A DNA stretch of 64,000 bases from Arthrinium phaeospermum. Lineage: Eukaryota; Ascomycota; Sordariomycetes; Amphisphaeriales; Apiosporaceae. Numbering within the stretch: the first letter of the stretch is position 1; every line of letters begins with the position of its first letter. The stretch spans positions 1,488,001-1,552,000 of the forward strand of contig QYRS01000003.1 in assembly GCA_006503535.1 (NCBI GenBank), written 5' to 3'. Of the stretch, positions 34,577 through 49,590 are shown piece by piece. Both the position numbers and the translations under genes were made by a program. Under the pieces are notes generated by a model that did no database searches, was not told where the DNA came from, and saw only the letters and a program-made list of their open reading frames with translations.

Positions 34577-36055
34577 CTCGAGTTGAAGCCAACAGTCAAT
34601 GTCATGAGGCAGGCGTTGATGGGCAGGTGGTGATGGAGGAGACGGAAAAGAGGCGCGAGGACCGCGAATGGGGACGAGGGATTGGACAAGCGGGATGTTT
34701 GCCGGTAGTTTCGTCCCAAGGATGGCAAAGATGATGTCGTCCAATGCTCTAGTCCTCTATAGGGAAGCGTCGAGATGACAGACTAAACCGGGGACCAGCC
34801 CGTCGTCGTCTCATCCCGCGTAGCAAAGAAGCCAGGCATCCTGGGTGCGATCTGGAAATTTGGAGGAGCATGAATCGGGAGTGCAAGGATGGCGGAAACC
34901 ACGAACCAGTAGGTTAAATACTCGCCGGTCCCTGGCAAGCGCCGCAGGTGTGCTGCAGGTGCACCTGATTTCCAGGCCGAAGGTGGCGAGATGATCGGTG
35001 GAGAGGGCCCATCTGGGCGGTGCACACGCTCGGGATTCGATGGATGGGCATGGCAATGGACTGTTTTGATAGTAATAGATAGAGTATATCACGGCCCTGA
35101 AGAGGCTGTTGTTTCAAGACTGGTAGCGTTGGCTGCGACTCTGCGACTAGCCTAGCCCACAACGGAGACGCCAGCCCAGAAACCAGCCGGGATCTTGGCC
35201 ATGCAGCATGACGGAACATGCAGACATGCGTATTATTCGCCCGGCCCCAGCAGGCGGCAGGACCCAGCAGGACCCAACAGGACCCAGCAACTCCCCCCTT
35301 CCCCCCCTGAGTAAACTTTTCGTTTGCGACAAGCCAATACCAAATACCCGGGTGCAAACACATCAAACATGGCAAGTGACCACTCATCACCCTTCTAGAA
35401 CGTCGGAATTTAAAAAGAAACCAGTTGACTGTGTAAATGTACGACACGGCATGTGGCTGACGTCTTGTTCTTCATCAATCATCTACTACTATAAATAACC
35501 AGCTGGAAGACTCCGTTCTATGCACATCACCCCGTGACCCGCAAAATGGCCAGGTTTGGGGACACAGACAGCACAGCACAGACAGTCTTGACACTGCTGT
35601 GATGCCGACTTCCCTACTGTCTATCCTATTCTTTCCTCTTTCTCTCTCCGTCTGTTGGTGCTAAAAAGCCTTGATGCATATTTTCCGTTTCCCATCCGTG
35701 CACCGACAGAAGAGGTTGTGTTATACGCAGAAATATGTTTCCGTGCAATGCGGCTGATCAGCTGTGCACTAAGGCGAGTCCGCCTCATCTAACCATGATG
35801 GAGAAACCAGCCCAGTCCCACTTTGCCGGGGAGGCTCTTTTATCTGTAACCGTCCGTGCCCGCTGTGCTCTCCGTGTCATTCGTTCAAAAGGTCAAATTA
35901 GGGCCCAGTGCAGTTACTTTACTAGATTGCATTCTCTAGTCTCCGGCCGTAGTAAACAGCTTCATGGCTAATGTAGCCTCTAGTACCGTGTGCCTTGCTT
36001 GCTAGGTCAATTGCGAGGGCGTGATATCGTGTTTCAAACCCAACTACCTCGGCTC
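34577..36055. other. 1.5 kb intergenic; upstream of 7-TM gene and PRP43 3' flank
   Basis: An open frame continues upstream of the chosen 7-TM start to 34744 without an ATG, so an extra 5' exon cannot be excluded. A 10-bp tandem repeat lies at 35257-35286. Otherwise nothing recognisable. Confidence 0.45.
35257..35286. repeat. Three tandem copies of a 10-bp unit
   Basis: GCAGGACCCA, GCAGGACCCA and ACAGGACCCA follow one another without spacer. This is a short minisatellite in non-coding DNA. There are no spacers, so it is not a CRISPR array. Confidence 0.85.
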
Positions 36056-38499
<2,444 letters not shown>

Positions 38500-39533
38500 G
38501 GTGATGAGGACGTGAGTTTGATGTGTGCTGTGGTGAAGCTGGTCGGGTTATGCTGCTAAATTTCCAGGCGCTGCAATGGACAAGGCGAGGCAAGTCTGCG
38601 ATAACAAAAAAATAATTGACTGCGCAATGCGATTGATCTAGGAAAGGCCCCGCGCTAACGCGTATGAGTGGGTCTATCTAAAGGTGGGTAGTACCTACCT
38701 ACCACCAGCACACCTCGAGCTGTACTTGACATTTTATTACAGCTTCTCAGTCCTCACATAGAGCACCTAGAAAGACCATGCGTATGCCACATGCGAATTT
38801 TGGCATACGAGCCGTGCTGTAACAATGCCTATTGCCTACCTGAAGTAGACAGGTGCATACAGATGACCCTTATGCCACGGTTCTTTCTACGACCTAGGAC
38901 AGAGGCACCAGGCGAGAAGTTGAAGATGGCATCACTTTACACAATCTGATCCGAAGCAGTGAAGCAGCACCACTGCGCCGTCGCTTTTATTGCATGTCAT
39001 ATTACAAGATCCCTCGCTGTCCCATCAACATTGCCCTTGACGTTCCCGTCTCCTATGTAGCTTCTGATGGGGGCATCCCATGCGGTCTGAATAATATACA
39101 GGGTATAGTGGAAACCCCAACCCTTATTCGCCTTCCGTAAACATCTCGAGATGAAGAGAGAGAGAGAGAGAGAGAACCAAAAGAAGAAAATGCAACATAA
39201 CAAGCGCAACCTGTGAGCCTCGGCATATACCGGGCAGGGATGAGAGCCACTGAAGGCAGACGGGAGTCTATGTTGCATGGTGAAAGCACTGTTTGCTGAT
39301 GAGTGGTGCAGAAGCAAACCACTACTATTGCATCCCCAAAACGCCATCCCCCTCTTGGGAACACCAAACGATAAAAGGAAGGGGCTAAAAAAATTAAGAA
39401 TGCTTCGTGTCATTCCATACCAGTGGCATTCATCCAAAGCGTTTGCTTCCTGCCCTCGGTTCATTAATCCGTGAAGTTGTCATCGAAACCCCACCATTGG
39501 GGTTTTGTAGAGTTAACCGGAGGAGCCAACGCC
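38500..39533. other. Intergenic; PRP43 upstream region and KDM4 3' flank
   Basis: Contains the (AG)n tract listed separately and AT-rich flank around 39350-39400. There is no supportable gene. Confidence 0.5.
39155..39175. repeat. (AG)n dinucleotide microsatellite
   Basis: About ten uninterrupted AG units. Non-coding, between the KDM4 and PRP43 genes. Confidence 0.9.
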
Positions 39534-42500
39534 TTAACGTGCAAAGTCCGAGCCACTGGCTCGCCGGGCGTTCATGATTATATCTTCCACAAGTGCCTGT
39601 GACTCCTCGGGAACCTCAGGAAAACCTTTCGAGTGCTGTGGAACCGGGGGTGCAGACATTGGAGACTCTGCTGATGGATGATTTATTACAGGGCTTTGTT
39701 GTGCATGGGCTGTTGCCGTTTCGGGCTGTGTCTATCAGTTTCGTATTCAATCTGAATGTCGCAGAAGTGGCTCACTTACAGAGCGAATCTGGGTTCCCAA
39801 ATTCTGCAAGGGTTGTGGAGGACCGTGGCTCTTTAAAGGAGGCGTGCCTACTGGTTGGGCTTCAGCTGGCTGTGGCACCCTGTTTGGCTGTGGAGGCTTT
39901 TGTATTTGTTCCCATGGCCGAGGAGGGGGACGAATGTTTGTCTGGGAGCTGCTGGTTGTGATTGGGCGCTGGCGGGGTATGCTGACGCCTGGTAGCCATC
40001 GCCAATATGGGCAGTGGGAATCGGGCCAGGGCTTGCGCTGTTGGGAACGGCCGAATAGAAGCTCGGTGAGCCTCTCTGGGAGTACGCGTCTTGGGCATGC
40101 GTTTGCGGCTGCTGAGACAGTGGTTGGGGCGGCAAGGCTGCCGTGGTACTGGGTTGAGTGGATTGTGGGTACGCTTGCCCAGTTGGCTGGCCATGCATGG
40201 GAGGCTGACGAGCTTCAGGCAGCCCTGGGCTACAGTGTGTGATATAAGGCTGCTGCGTTTGTGGGTACTGTATAGCCTGCGGTATCGTCTGCGACTGTGT
40301 ACAAGCAGGTGGCGGGCTCATCATCGGCGCCTGGTTTGGAGCATGTGTCGGCGGTTGTGCTTGCTTTCTTTGCAACATGGCAGCGTAATGTGACCGAATG
40401 GCAGGATGCAGTTGGGCGGCTATTGACGAAGGGTCCCACGACCCGTTGGGAGTGCGCAGGCCGTCCTGTCCGGAGGTTGTTGTTTCACTGTTTCCAGTCG
40501 CAGGGGATGGTGACTGATAGTTCGTGGCGGGGGGGATCGCTGCTGCCCCGGGCACCGCATGCGAGGGGTGGGATTGAGAATGACCGGAGGTGGCTGTGGA
40601 ACCCTGTCTACTGGATGGCTCATAGCGTGTTCCACTGTGTGTCGCTGAATTGCCCGTGGGCTGCCGCTGCATAGTGAACAAAGCTTCTGGGCTCTTCATC
40701 AAATGCGCCCTCAAGTTACCCTCATACCCATTTGTAAAGCCTCCCCAAGGTGCATACGGAGTCCGATACTTAGTCGAGTCCCTACAGGATTAGTATAATA
40801 ATGACATCTGAGAGAAACTCACAACTCACCTATTGTGATGAACTTGGAAAAATGCATACTTCTGTACGACGCTTGGAGGCGCAGGTCTCGTGATTGGCGG
40901 GAGCTTGCCGACCTGAGGAGGCCCGTGTATACCCTGACTCGACGCCGACGACGACGGCCTTATCGCCGACGAGGTCATCGGAGTATTCAGGGAGTTCGCA
41001 GAAGCGGTGGACAAGGATCTTGCCCGGGCCTGTGCCTGGAACAACTGTCCGTTCTGTGGCGATGGAGAAGGCCCAAGACCGGGGGGTTGCATAAAGCCGA
41101 AGCTGAATGGTGAGCTTGAATTAAAATCATATCGAGCGGAGGCATACGTAGATGATGAGGTTCTGAACCGCGGGTCTGAACCGAATGGCAACGACTTGTT
41201 TCGCGAGTGGGCTGCCTGATGCGTGCTCTTGGGCAGTTGCATGGACCTCGGTGCGCCCTGGGGCGTGTAGGCTGGCTTCGCCGGCGCAGACTGCGCAGAC
41301 TGCGGAGTATACGTGTGACCGACAGGTGATGATGCGGTCGGCTGTGGTGTTGGCAGCACCGTAGTCTGTGGAGTTGACTGAGGCGTCGTATACGGATTCG
41401 ATATCGGCTGCTGGGGATGAGGCGGCCTCGCGCTCGGTTGCGGCGTATGCGGTGGCAGCGGCTGGTATGGTGAGTAAACCGCAAAGGTAGACGTTGAAGT
41501 AGGAAACGGCCTTCCATTGGGCATGAAACTCTGGTTCGTATACGGGATGGGAACATTCGGATTGGCCAGCGGTGTGACCGGTTTCTTCGGCTTGTACTGG
41601 TAGGGTTTCTCAGACCGGCCATTCGCCGGAGCTTGTCCATGCTGGAGCGGGTAGGTGGGCGTGTACGATTTCCGCGGTTGGGACGTAGGTGGCGCCAGTG
41701 GTTTCGGGATAGTCTCCAAGAAGTTGCTCTTATAATTGTGCACCGGCTTCTTGGGGTTTTCCGTATACTGAGCCCGGGCCTCGGTAGATGTTCTCCCCAG
41801 ATAGTACCAGATCTGATTCTCTTTGCTGAGGTCGACCTTGGCCTGCGCTTTGTTAGTGCACTCCGTAGTGTTATGGAATTCGGCCCATGTGCAGCCTTCC
41901 ACGAAAGGCTCCTCTGCCCGGGGAAGTTCCTCGGTTGCCAGCTTAGTAGCCTTGATCTCTGCTTTTGCCTTCCGGGAAGTTGGCATTGGAACAGCATTCG
42001 GTGATGCTTTGGGCAGATGGTAATCCGCGGCATCCGGTAGGAGGAGCCATTTCCACTCGACTTCGACTCGGTCACTGATCATTGTTAGCTGTGGGGGTTC
42101 AATGTTACTGTAAGTTTTGTAGGCTTCGCACCCGTTGGGTATTATCTCCACGAGTAATGTTTGTTCGTCATGTCGATTCTCGACCACAACCCCGGCAAAG
42201 ATTTCCCCTCTGTAATACTGTAACTGTGCAACATCTCCGCGTTTGAGAGCGGTTGCCGCTTTCCGAGTCTTCGGGCACTCCTCCAGAGCTGGGCCATCCA
42301 GTTTCCGGTCTCTCTTTGTTCGATGGAATCGGCAGCTGAACTCGAAGGCTTGCTCCTTGTACTCTGTGCCGTCCTCACCAAAGATGGGAACCTCGCCCTC
42401 TTCGACGAAGACGCCAGCAGCCGCCGCACAGGTGGCATGGTAAGACCGGGCGCACTTTCTTTGCGAGCACTGCACGCAAGCACCACGTTTCGAACGACAG

Positions 42501-44563
42501 TAGAGACATTTGAGCTCCAAGCGAGCCTTGCTGATGTTTGCAACATTGGCAACGACTTCTTTGCCCTCAACAGTCTCAATCCAGGTCTCGGCTCCATAAA
42601 GGGCACAGATACGATGTGCCTTGCGACCATCGTCCGTGGGTAAGAGCTCTGCATCAAGTAGAGTGTTGGGGCACAAACAGCAGGGCGGTTCGACTTGCGT
42701 CTTGACCCGTACACGCAGACGGACCTTCTTGGCTTTTCTATCACCCTTGTCCTTGAGTGTTCGCTTGCGCTTACGGCCAGGCTGCTTGAGTTTCACCACG
42801 TGAGACTGCGACGCAGCCAGGTCGGTCTCGTCCTCGTCTTCCTCTTCCTCTTCGTCGTCCTCGTCGTCTTCGGTCTCTTCATAATCCGTCTCTTCCCCTC
42901 GCAATTTGCGCTCAATCTCGTACACATCCACCCATACGCTGTCCTGAGCCTGGGCGCATTCACAACGCTTCGCAATTTTACCCATAGGCAGCCAGGAGTC
43001 AAGCGCGAAGTTGACGGCCTCGGCACAGTTGTAACCAAGATTATATCCGGAGTGGTAGCCATAAGGATAGGTTACCACAAATTCTCCAGGATATGAGACG
43101 CACTTGTTGACCTTGATGTTGAAGTACTGTTGGAGGTGGTTTGGGGAGATCAAGAAGGCCTTGTGGCGGAGGAACTGGTCGCAGGCCTTTGCATCAGTCG
43201 GCCATATGCTCTTCATGGCAGCTTCGAATCGGCGGGCATCTCCTTGAGAGATGCTGTACCACTGTTTGGGGGCGCCAAAATGGAGGTAGTTGATGCTGTA
43301 AAGATCCACATCCTCCAGGTGCCACGCGAAAGTGGCCTTCCACATGCCCAGATAGAGATACGCAGTATTGACGCCAGGGACTTTAGTTCCCAGCACATCC
43401 AGAAGATTAGGGAGCTTGTTGAGGTTCCAAGCTGTCGTATCCTCCGGAAATAATGTGCCGGGCAAGTCGGCGCCGTATAGTGGAGCTGCGTAGGTAAGGG
43501 TCTTCCAGTATATCCTCTCCAGCTCTTCGCACCTTTCGGGCGTGTAGTCTGAGATGTCCATGCGATAATCCCAGTCCTTGAAAGCTTCTTCGTCGATTCT
43601 GGCGGAAGCTTCGCGTTTGGCATACTTCCTTCGCGCGGAAGTGGACTGCGTTTTGGCTTTGGCTTGTCTACTTCCTCCCATTCTCCCTACCATGGGGACG
43701 GGCTCGTCATCCTCATCCATTTCAGCGCCGGGGTCTTTCTCCACCGACTCGAGCACGCCCTCATTCGGCTTCGGCGAATTGGGGGTCGATGAATTGTCCT
43801 CCTGGTCTGTGTTGTCTTCTTTGACAATGTTCTTTCGTGCTCTACCCCTGGTGTTCCGACCGCGACCGCGCGAGCCTGATGCCGCGGAAGTCCTAGGTTT
43901 CGGAGGCGCCTGGGCACGGCGCTCACCTCGTCTCGCGGGGGGTTGATGCTCGCTTTGGTCGCACAGCTGGCGCCACTGCGGGAGGTTGTAGGACCGCTGG
44001 TGCAGAATGTTTACTTGTCGATAAGTGCCGTTTGATCCCATGATGTCTTGTTTAATGGGTTCCCGAACCCGCACCTGCTTGACCATATCGTGTAGCTCCG
44101 GAAGTTCGCTCTTCCACTCCTCGGGGGGTATAACCTTGACGATTCCAGATCTCATACCGTACGAATCGATTTTGGTCATCTATAGAACATGTTAGCCCCG
44201 GCACGACTCCATCGACAAGGCTCAACATACAAATTTTTTGAAGTCCTTGAATTGATACATGGTTGGCCTGAAGACCGGAACAGTACCGGACCATTCTGCT
44301 GGAATGACTTCGCCGATGTCATCTTCTTCCTCCTCCTGCGCTGATGCGTCTGGTTCCTCCTTCTTGACTTCATCTTCGTCTGTGGTTGAATTGGGAGCCG
44401 TCGGAGGGCGTTGAATTTCGGATTCGTCGAGATCGCTCAGCTCGGAGTCGTCGCTTCCATCCAATTTCATGGCATTGTTGCTATCGGGCGGACTGTGTAG
44501 GCCACTTGCGACCTGGATCTGAGGCTGCTCCGGCGCGGATGGCGCCATCGCTTTGACCGACAT
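39534..44563 (-). CDS. KDM4-type histone lysine demethylase (JmjN-JmjC-extended PHD), one-base frame break near 3' end
   Basis: Four exons on the reverse strand: 44563-44231, 44179-40830, 40781-39780, 39731-39534; introns 51, 48 and 48 nt; about 1627 aa once one missing base is allowed. JmjN (~93-133: VPVFRPTMYQFKDFKKF) is split by intron 1. JmjC (~370-540) keeps the Fe(II) ligands His and Glu in FAWHLEDVDLYSINYL and the distal His in YPYGYHSGYNLGYNCAE, and the zinc ligands Cys-x5-His (ACDQFLRHK) plus the CxC in RCECAQ. An extended PHD (~605-745: CCLC, HRIC, CLYC, CVQC, YHATC) follows. The C-terminal half is Pro/Gln-rich and disordered except the block GGFTNGYEGNLRAHLM. Known role: 2-oxoglutarate-dependent removal of methyl groups from H3K9/H3K36. 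The active site is intact, so it should be catalytic. In exon 3 the frame slips at a five-G run (39925-39929); six G would give a continuous FVPPPRPWEQIQKPPQ. Confidence 0.92.
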
Positions 44564-45697
44564 CTTGTAGGCCACTACATGCGATCAGTGCACATGGAAA
44601 TTCGGGCGATCATTGGGCGACCGTGGTAGCGTTGGGTGAGAAAGGCAGAGGCAGCGTCGTCGCAACGAGGATTGACCGAGTGAAATGGGAGTCGGTTTAA
44701 AGCGGGATGGGGCGAGGTTGCAGCGCAAGTGCAAGTGCTCGTCGAATGAGTGGAGTCGGTTATTCTCCGGTGGACCAGCTGCGGATGGGCACAGGCAGTA
44801 GGTATGTAGAACAATCGGAAATAAGAAATCGAACGATTCTCCTCGGGGCTTTTGCGATGGAAGAAAAATAAAAGGTGAGAACGTTAGTTTATTTCGTCGT
44901 CTGAGTGCCGAGGATGAATTGAAGGAAAGTACATTAACCATGGTTGTTTTTCGCAGGTACTGAGGTGGAGATGGGGCTATTGTCGAACGATTCCATATTA
45001 GTTGTTGAATGACCTAACCATTTAGGTATTTGTACCTATAGGTGAACGTTTCGATACGTCAGGCCAGCAGCAGCAGCAGTACTTGAGCAGGCATTGATCC
45101 CATCTGGGCGTCTCCGATGGAGGGACATTCGCCTGCACTTCGGTTGATCAATTAATTCACCAGGGGATAATGCCAACTCTAGGGATGCAGTCAGAGTCAA
45201 TTTTCCCTATTGGTGTAGATGCTTTCCAGCAAATCATGCTTATGTCGGGTATTGGTCACTTTATAGATCTTCATAAATCTCTAATATTCAAGTGCCCTGT
45301 CCTGTTGATTCAGGATCATGTACAGATTCCCCTACGTCTAAATACATGGGTATATCTCTCAGGCTTTGGCATATTCATATATTGGAGTGGTGGCATATAA
45401 CTGTGCGCCTGATAATTCTATCAAGTAAATAAATTATACGGTATTAATTGTTATTTGTGCCTATCTATCGTTACAGATTCTATGTCCGATTAAGACGTCG
45501 TTGGAAGATTCATACCGTACAACGGGCGATGTTGTGTCGGAATGGCCCAAGCTTGAGTCCACTACCCCACGATAGCCTTTTGCGGCTGAAGCGCAACGAC
45601 ACCCGCGCAACTCCAGTCTCGCTCGCGTCGTCCCTCGCCGTCTCTTTCAGCAAGCACGCATAAGCTGCACCCGAACCCCCAAGATATACAACCAATC
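44564..45697. other. 1.1 kb divergent promoter region (KDM4 / CENP-W-like)
   Basis: Spacer between two divergent chromatin-related genes. The right half (45170-45480) is AT-rich and contains only chance ORFs. No repeat or RNA gene seen. Confidence 0.5.
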
Positions 45698-46133
45698 ATG
45701 GCACCTGGCCAGAAGGCGTATCCGAGAGCGACTGTGAGGAAAATCGTAAAGGCGCATTCGAAGTGCAACGTTAGCAAGAATGTCGATGTTATGGTGAGTT
45801 GGCTGCAAGCCCCCCCAGACGCGTTTTTTGGAGAATGTAGCCTAACAACTTGTATGTGTGCGTGTAATAGGTTTTTCTCGACTATGTTCTGTTCATGCAA
45901 TCGTACGAAGCTCAACATCGCTGACAATTGAAAGTAAGAGGATTATCTGACAATATGTGGCAGACTCATGAAAGAGGCTGCAATCGACTCGAAGCAAGCA
46001 GGCGAGCGCGGAGTTAGTGCCAAGAGCATCAAGAAGGTGACGGCTGTAAGTTGGCAACGTGGCAAGCATCCCTATCACGCACAAAGCAACCAACACACAA
46101 TCGCAGGACACACTTGCGAAATTCAAGGGTTGA
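45698..46133 (+). CDS. CENP-W-like histone-fold centromere protein
   Basis: Four small exons: 45698-45793, 45871-45902, 45964-46045, 46107-46133; introns 77, 61 and 61 nt; 78 aa. The peptide reads as a histone fold: basic start MAPGQKAYPRATVRKIVKAH, a long central helix ending VFLDYVLFMQSLMKEAA, then GVSAKSIKKVT and a last short helix DTLAKFKG. Size, lack of tails and pattern fit CENP-W (fungal Wip1), which pairs with CENP-T in the T-W-S-X complex that links centromeric DNA to the kinetochore. The second donor (GTACGA) is weak but required: reading through meets a stop 17 nt later. Alternatives are another small histone-fold subunit of the CBF/NF-Y type. The protein is short and its exons are tiny, so it is easily missed. 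Confidence 0.75.
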
Positions 46134-47306
46134 AGACTGCACGAAACCAATAAGGGGAACAGCTTTCGAGCATGTCAACCCCCGACTGCCACCCTCGAAC
46201 CCCAAGTGATATCCACCAACGAGGCCGGGGTTCAGGAACACAAGCTACGAGTATCACCATCACCAGGGAAACAAACCGGCATCAACATTGGTTATCCCCC
46301 AAAACGGATGTTCCACGCCCACCTCGAGGATACAAGGAAAGTATGCATGAAGGTGGTGCGCGGAATTACAGCTTCATCAACATTCGTCTTTCAAAAGCAC
46401 TACCTAATGGACTGAAAGGTGTCCCAGTGATACCGGTACTGCCCAGTGCGGCTCGGGTCCCGCTATAAAGCTAAGTTTGATATGTGACGGAGCAAGGGCG
46501 GGCGGGGCTGTCGCGTGCGTCCTAAGGACAGGAAGTGGAGGAAAAAGTATTAGTTGCGGCCGGGAATGCAAGAGACCACCTGGCTTATAGAAGTCCGTGG
46601 CATCAAATCGACACACGAGGGTATGGGTGAATACAATTACTGCCGCATATGCATGAATACCTACGTTTGTGGTCTCTTTGCTGCAAGTTGTGTGATGGGA
46701 TAGATCGGCGTAATGACATGAGATGCAATCGGAAAATGTGGCTTTCCTCCCAAGTCAGGGATTGATTAATGGCTGCTTGGACCCTGTTCCGCGCGATCAA
46801 TGCGATCAAACATGAGGCTTGTTCCGTCCAGTCTGGCCAGATGCTGCCGTTTGTGAATGTGCAGGCGTTTAGCGCGCCCAAGACGATGGGCAGCTATCCT
46901 GCTCGTAGAGCTCCAAACAGCAGCTGCCAGGGACCAATCTAAGATCTGAATCTCGAGACCAAACGCCAAAGCTCTTTGCGTCCCAAAAAATTCTACCATC
47001 CCACTTCCGGACCCTACACATCTCGTAGCACCTGTACAACACTCTGCATTCCTTTTCCCGACCACCCAAGTCCTAGTATTTTAAGACCAAATCTATTCTC
47101 GTGTAACAATCCCTCATTGCAGCTCTAGGTAAACCTCTACCTGGACTCGCCACCTTTAGTTTGCGACCCAAACCTCCATCCTCCCCCACGCCCTACCAGC
47201 TCGGCCCTCCCACCCGTCAGAACGAAACGGTTGCGCCTACGTCTTGCACTTGACCGACACCACCTCCTCCTGCTCCGACCAAGAGACTCTCGACCAATCC
47301 TCCACA
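46134..47306. other. 1.2 kb intergenic; upstream of the YAG7-like gene
   Basis: No supportable ORF. 47100-47306 is C/T- and CA-rich, like a fungal 5' leader. I see nothing else of note. Confidence 0.5.
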
Positions 47307-48880
47307 ATGCCTTCTTCCGCCGTGCAGAACCCCGTGGCTCCCGTGGAGTCCAAGTCCGCCAAGAAGAAGAAGGCCGCCGCCGCCGCTCAGCGCACCGATT
47401 CTCCTGCTCCCAGCGCCTCTGCCCCGATTTCCGTGTCCGGTGACGATGCCAACGAGAGCCCTTATGTTCGTGAGCTGCAGAAGTAAGTCCTGGCTCGCCA
47501 TGTCTTTTCCCTGGCCTTGGAAACTGACTCGCTGGCCTTACAGGAACATCCGCAACATCAACAAGAAGATCGTAAGTCAACATACCATTATGCCACCAGC
47601 ACTATGTATCCCCCTCAGGCCAATGCTAACTCTTTCTCCTTCTTCAAGTCCAACGTCACCAAGACACATGCACTGATCGAGCAGCACAAGGGCAAGTCCC
47701 TTGAGGAAATGGTCGCTGCGAAGATCATCAACGCCGATCAAAAGTCCCAGGTGCTCAAGAAGCCTCAACTCGAGCTCCAGCTCGCCCAGGTGGAAGAGCA
47801 GCTCGCCCAGTACAAGAAGGTCGACGAGGAGTACCGAACGAAGAGCGCCGCCGACAAGGCCAAGGTCGAGAAGGACTTGACGGAGAGACTGGAGAAGGAA
47901 AAGGCCGACGCCCTGGTAGCTGCCACCGAAAAGGCTGCCGCCGATGTCAAGAACGTACAACACGACAGCCTGCTAGTCCTCACCCAATTCCTCCGACTGG
48001 CCGCCGCCAGACGATCCGAAGATGCTGATGCCACCGCCGACGAGAACATGGCTCTGGAGGGTGTCCTCCTGAACGTTTACTCGGGCGATGAGAATGCTGT
48101 TGCCACTATGATGAAGCTGATCGAGGGCTCCGAAGAGAAGACCAGAAGCGTCAGCGGTGACGAGCTTCAAACATCCTGTACGTCCCTCGCGCAGTGACGC
48201 CTTCTCGTACTTTCCGTAACTAACAAATTGATAGTCGCCCAGGTCAAAGCTGCATCCGTCGCTCACGTTCAAGCCTTCGCTGCAGCTGAAGAGCCGGCTC
48301 CCGAAGCGGCCGAGACCGCAACCGATGCTCCCGCATCCGATCCTACGGTGGTTCATGCTGGTCTCACCGAACTCGAGGCTACGGAGACTTCATCCCATAT
48401 GGCGAACGGACACAACGAGCCCATCCCCAACGCCAGCATCAGCGATGATGCCGCAAATGCTGCCGCGGAGTCGCAGTGGGATAACACTAATGATATGAGT
48501 GCTTCTCAGGAGGACTGGGTTAAGGTGCCCAGAGACCCTCTGGAGACGGACACTGGCTTGACTGCCACACCCGCAGCCTCTGGTCCTGTCCAGTCATGGG
48601 CTGATGACCAGCCCGAGAACCCTCCCGAGGTATGTGTTCCCCTGAACGGCTAGCTCATGTTGCGCAATGCTAACATGTGCAATAGACACTTGCCGCTCAA
48701 GCAGACGACGGTTTCCAATCGGTCCAGCGCAACCGGCCCCGAGGCCATGGCGAAGGTGGTGAGCATCGTGGTGGACGCCGAGGAGGACGAGGCGACTACC
48801 GTGGCCGCGGCCGAGGTGAAGGCGGACGTGGACGCGGTCGCTACAACGATCGACGTGGCGGTGGAAAGCCATCATCCTAG
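47307..48880 (+). CDS. YAG7-like dimerisation-domain protein with RGG tail
   Basis: Five exons: 47307-47482, 47544-47571 (28 nt), 47649-48177, 48235-48629, 48686-48880; 440 aa. A Lys/Ala-rich N-terminus (SAKKKKAAAAAQ) is followed by the family block YVRELQKNIRNINKKI, then GKSLEEMVAAKIINADQKSQ and a coiled coil (QLAQVEEQLAQYKKVDEEY). The middle helical region reaches about residue 250, then an Ala/Glu-rich acidic linker contains EDWVKVPRDP. The last ~45 residues are an RGG/RG box (RGGRRGGRGDYRGRGRG), typical of RNA-binding and arginine-methylated proteins. Yeast Yag7 associates with ribosomes and stress responses; exact function is unclear. Both small-exon junctions are phase-consistent. Confidence 0.85.
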
Positions 48881-49590
48881 AGAACCTCTCCACAAGTTCC
48901 CACTGACCGTGATAACAGCGGGTCTCTCCCGTTCGTTAGTTACGCCGGGGTTTCACTGGTAGAACCGGGGGTGAGCATGGCATACACCCAAGAAGAATAA
49001 CGGGCTTCTTGGCAGGGGGGAGAGGATCTGTCCCTATACGATACGAACCCCCGACCAGAACAACAGGACCGGATTGGTTCTTATTCTGGTCAAATCGCTA
49101 GCAAGAGATCGGTCTGGAATCATCTTCATCCATTCCAGGAATTTGGTAGCTAAATGTAATATCACCACTGTGCCGTACCGGTACAAACCAAAGCTTGTGT
49201 TCTCGGAATGTTCGTGGCACGTGGGTGTTTTCTTATTTTTGGTACATGATGAGGCTGCACGGCAACCACTCCTCATAGGTATCCTTTCTCCGTATAGAGC
49301 CAACCCCAAGGAATTTGCGGGTTTCGACCCTGGTAAAGAAAGATCTTTGGGAACTAGTGAAGTTACAGGGCCCCATAACATCGTCATGAAATGAGATAAT
49401 TTACAGGGACTAAACAGGAGAACCAAGGACGGGCATCAAGGGCATCAAAACATCAATTGGATCTATTTAAACATACATGTTATGTTCGATCCGTTCAGTA
49501 TCCATGTCAAAAGGTGACTAGGGTTACAACAGTCTGACTACCTCCATTCGCTGCCCCAACTTCCCAGCGAGCCGATTGATTCTTTTGAAG
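48881..49590. other. Intergenic between convergent genes
   Basis: 3' flanks of the YAG7-like and aminopeptidase genes, 0.7 kb, chance ORFs only. Confidence 0.5.

Noticed and set aside
35257..35286. CRISPR-like array
   Set aside because: Three direct 10-bp copies without spacers in a eukaryotic intergenic region; this is a minisatellite.
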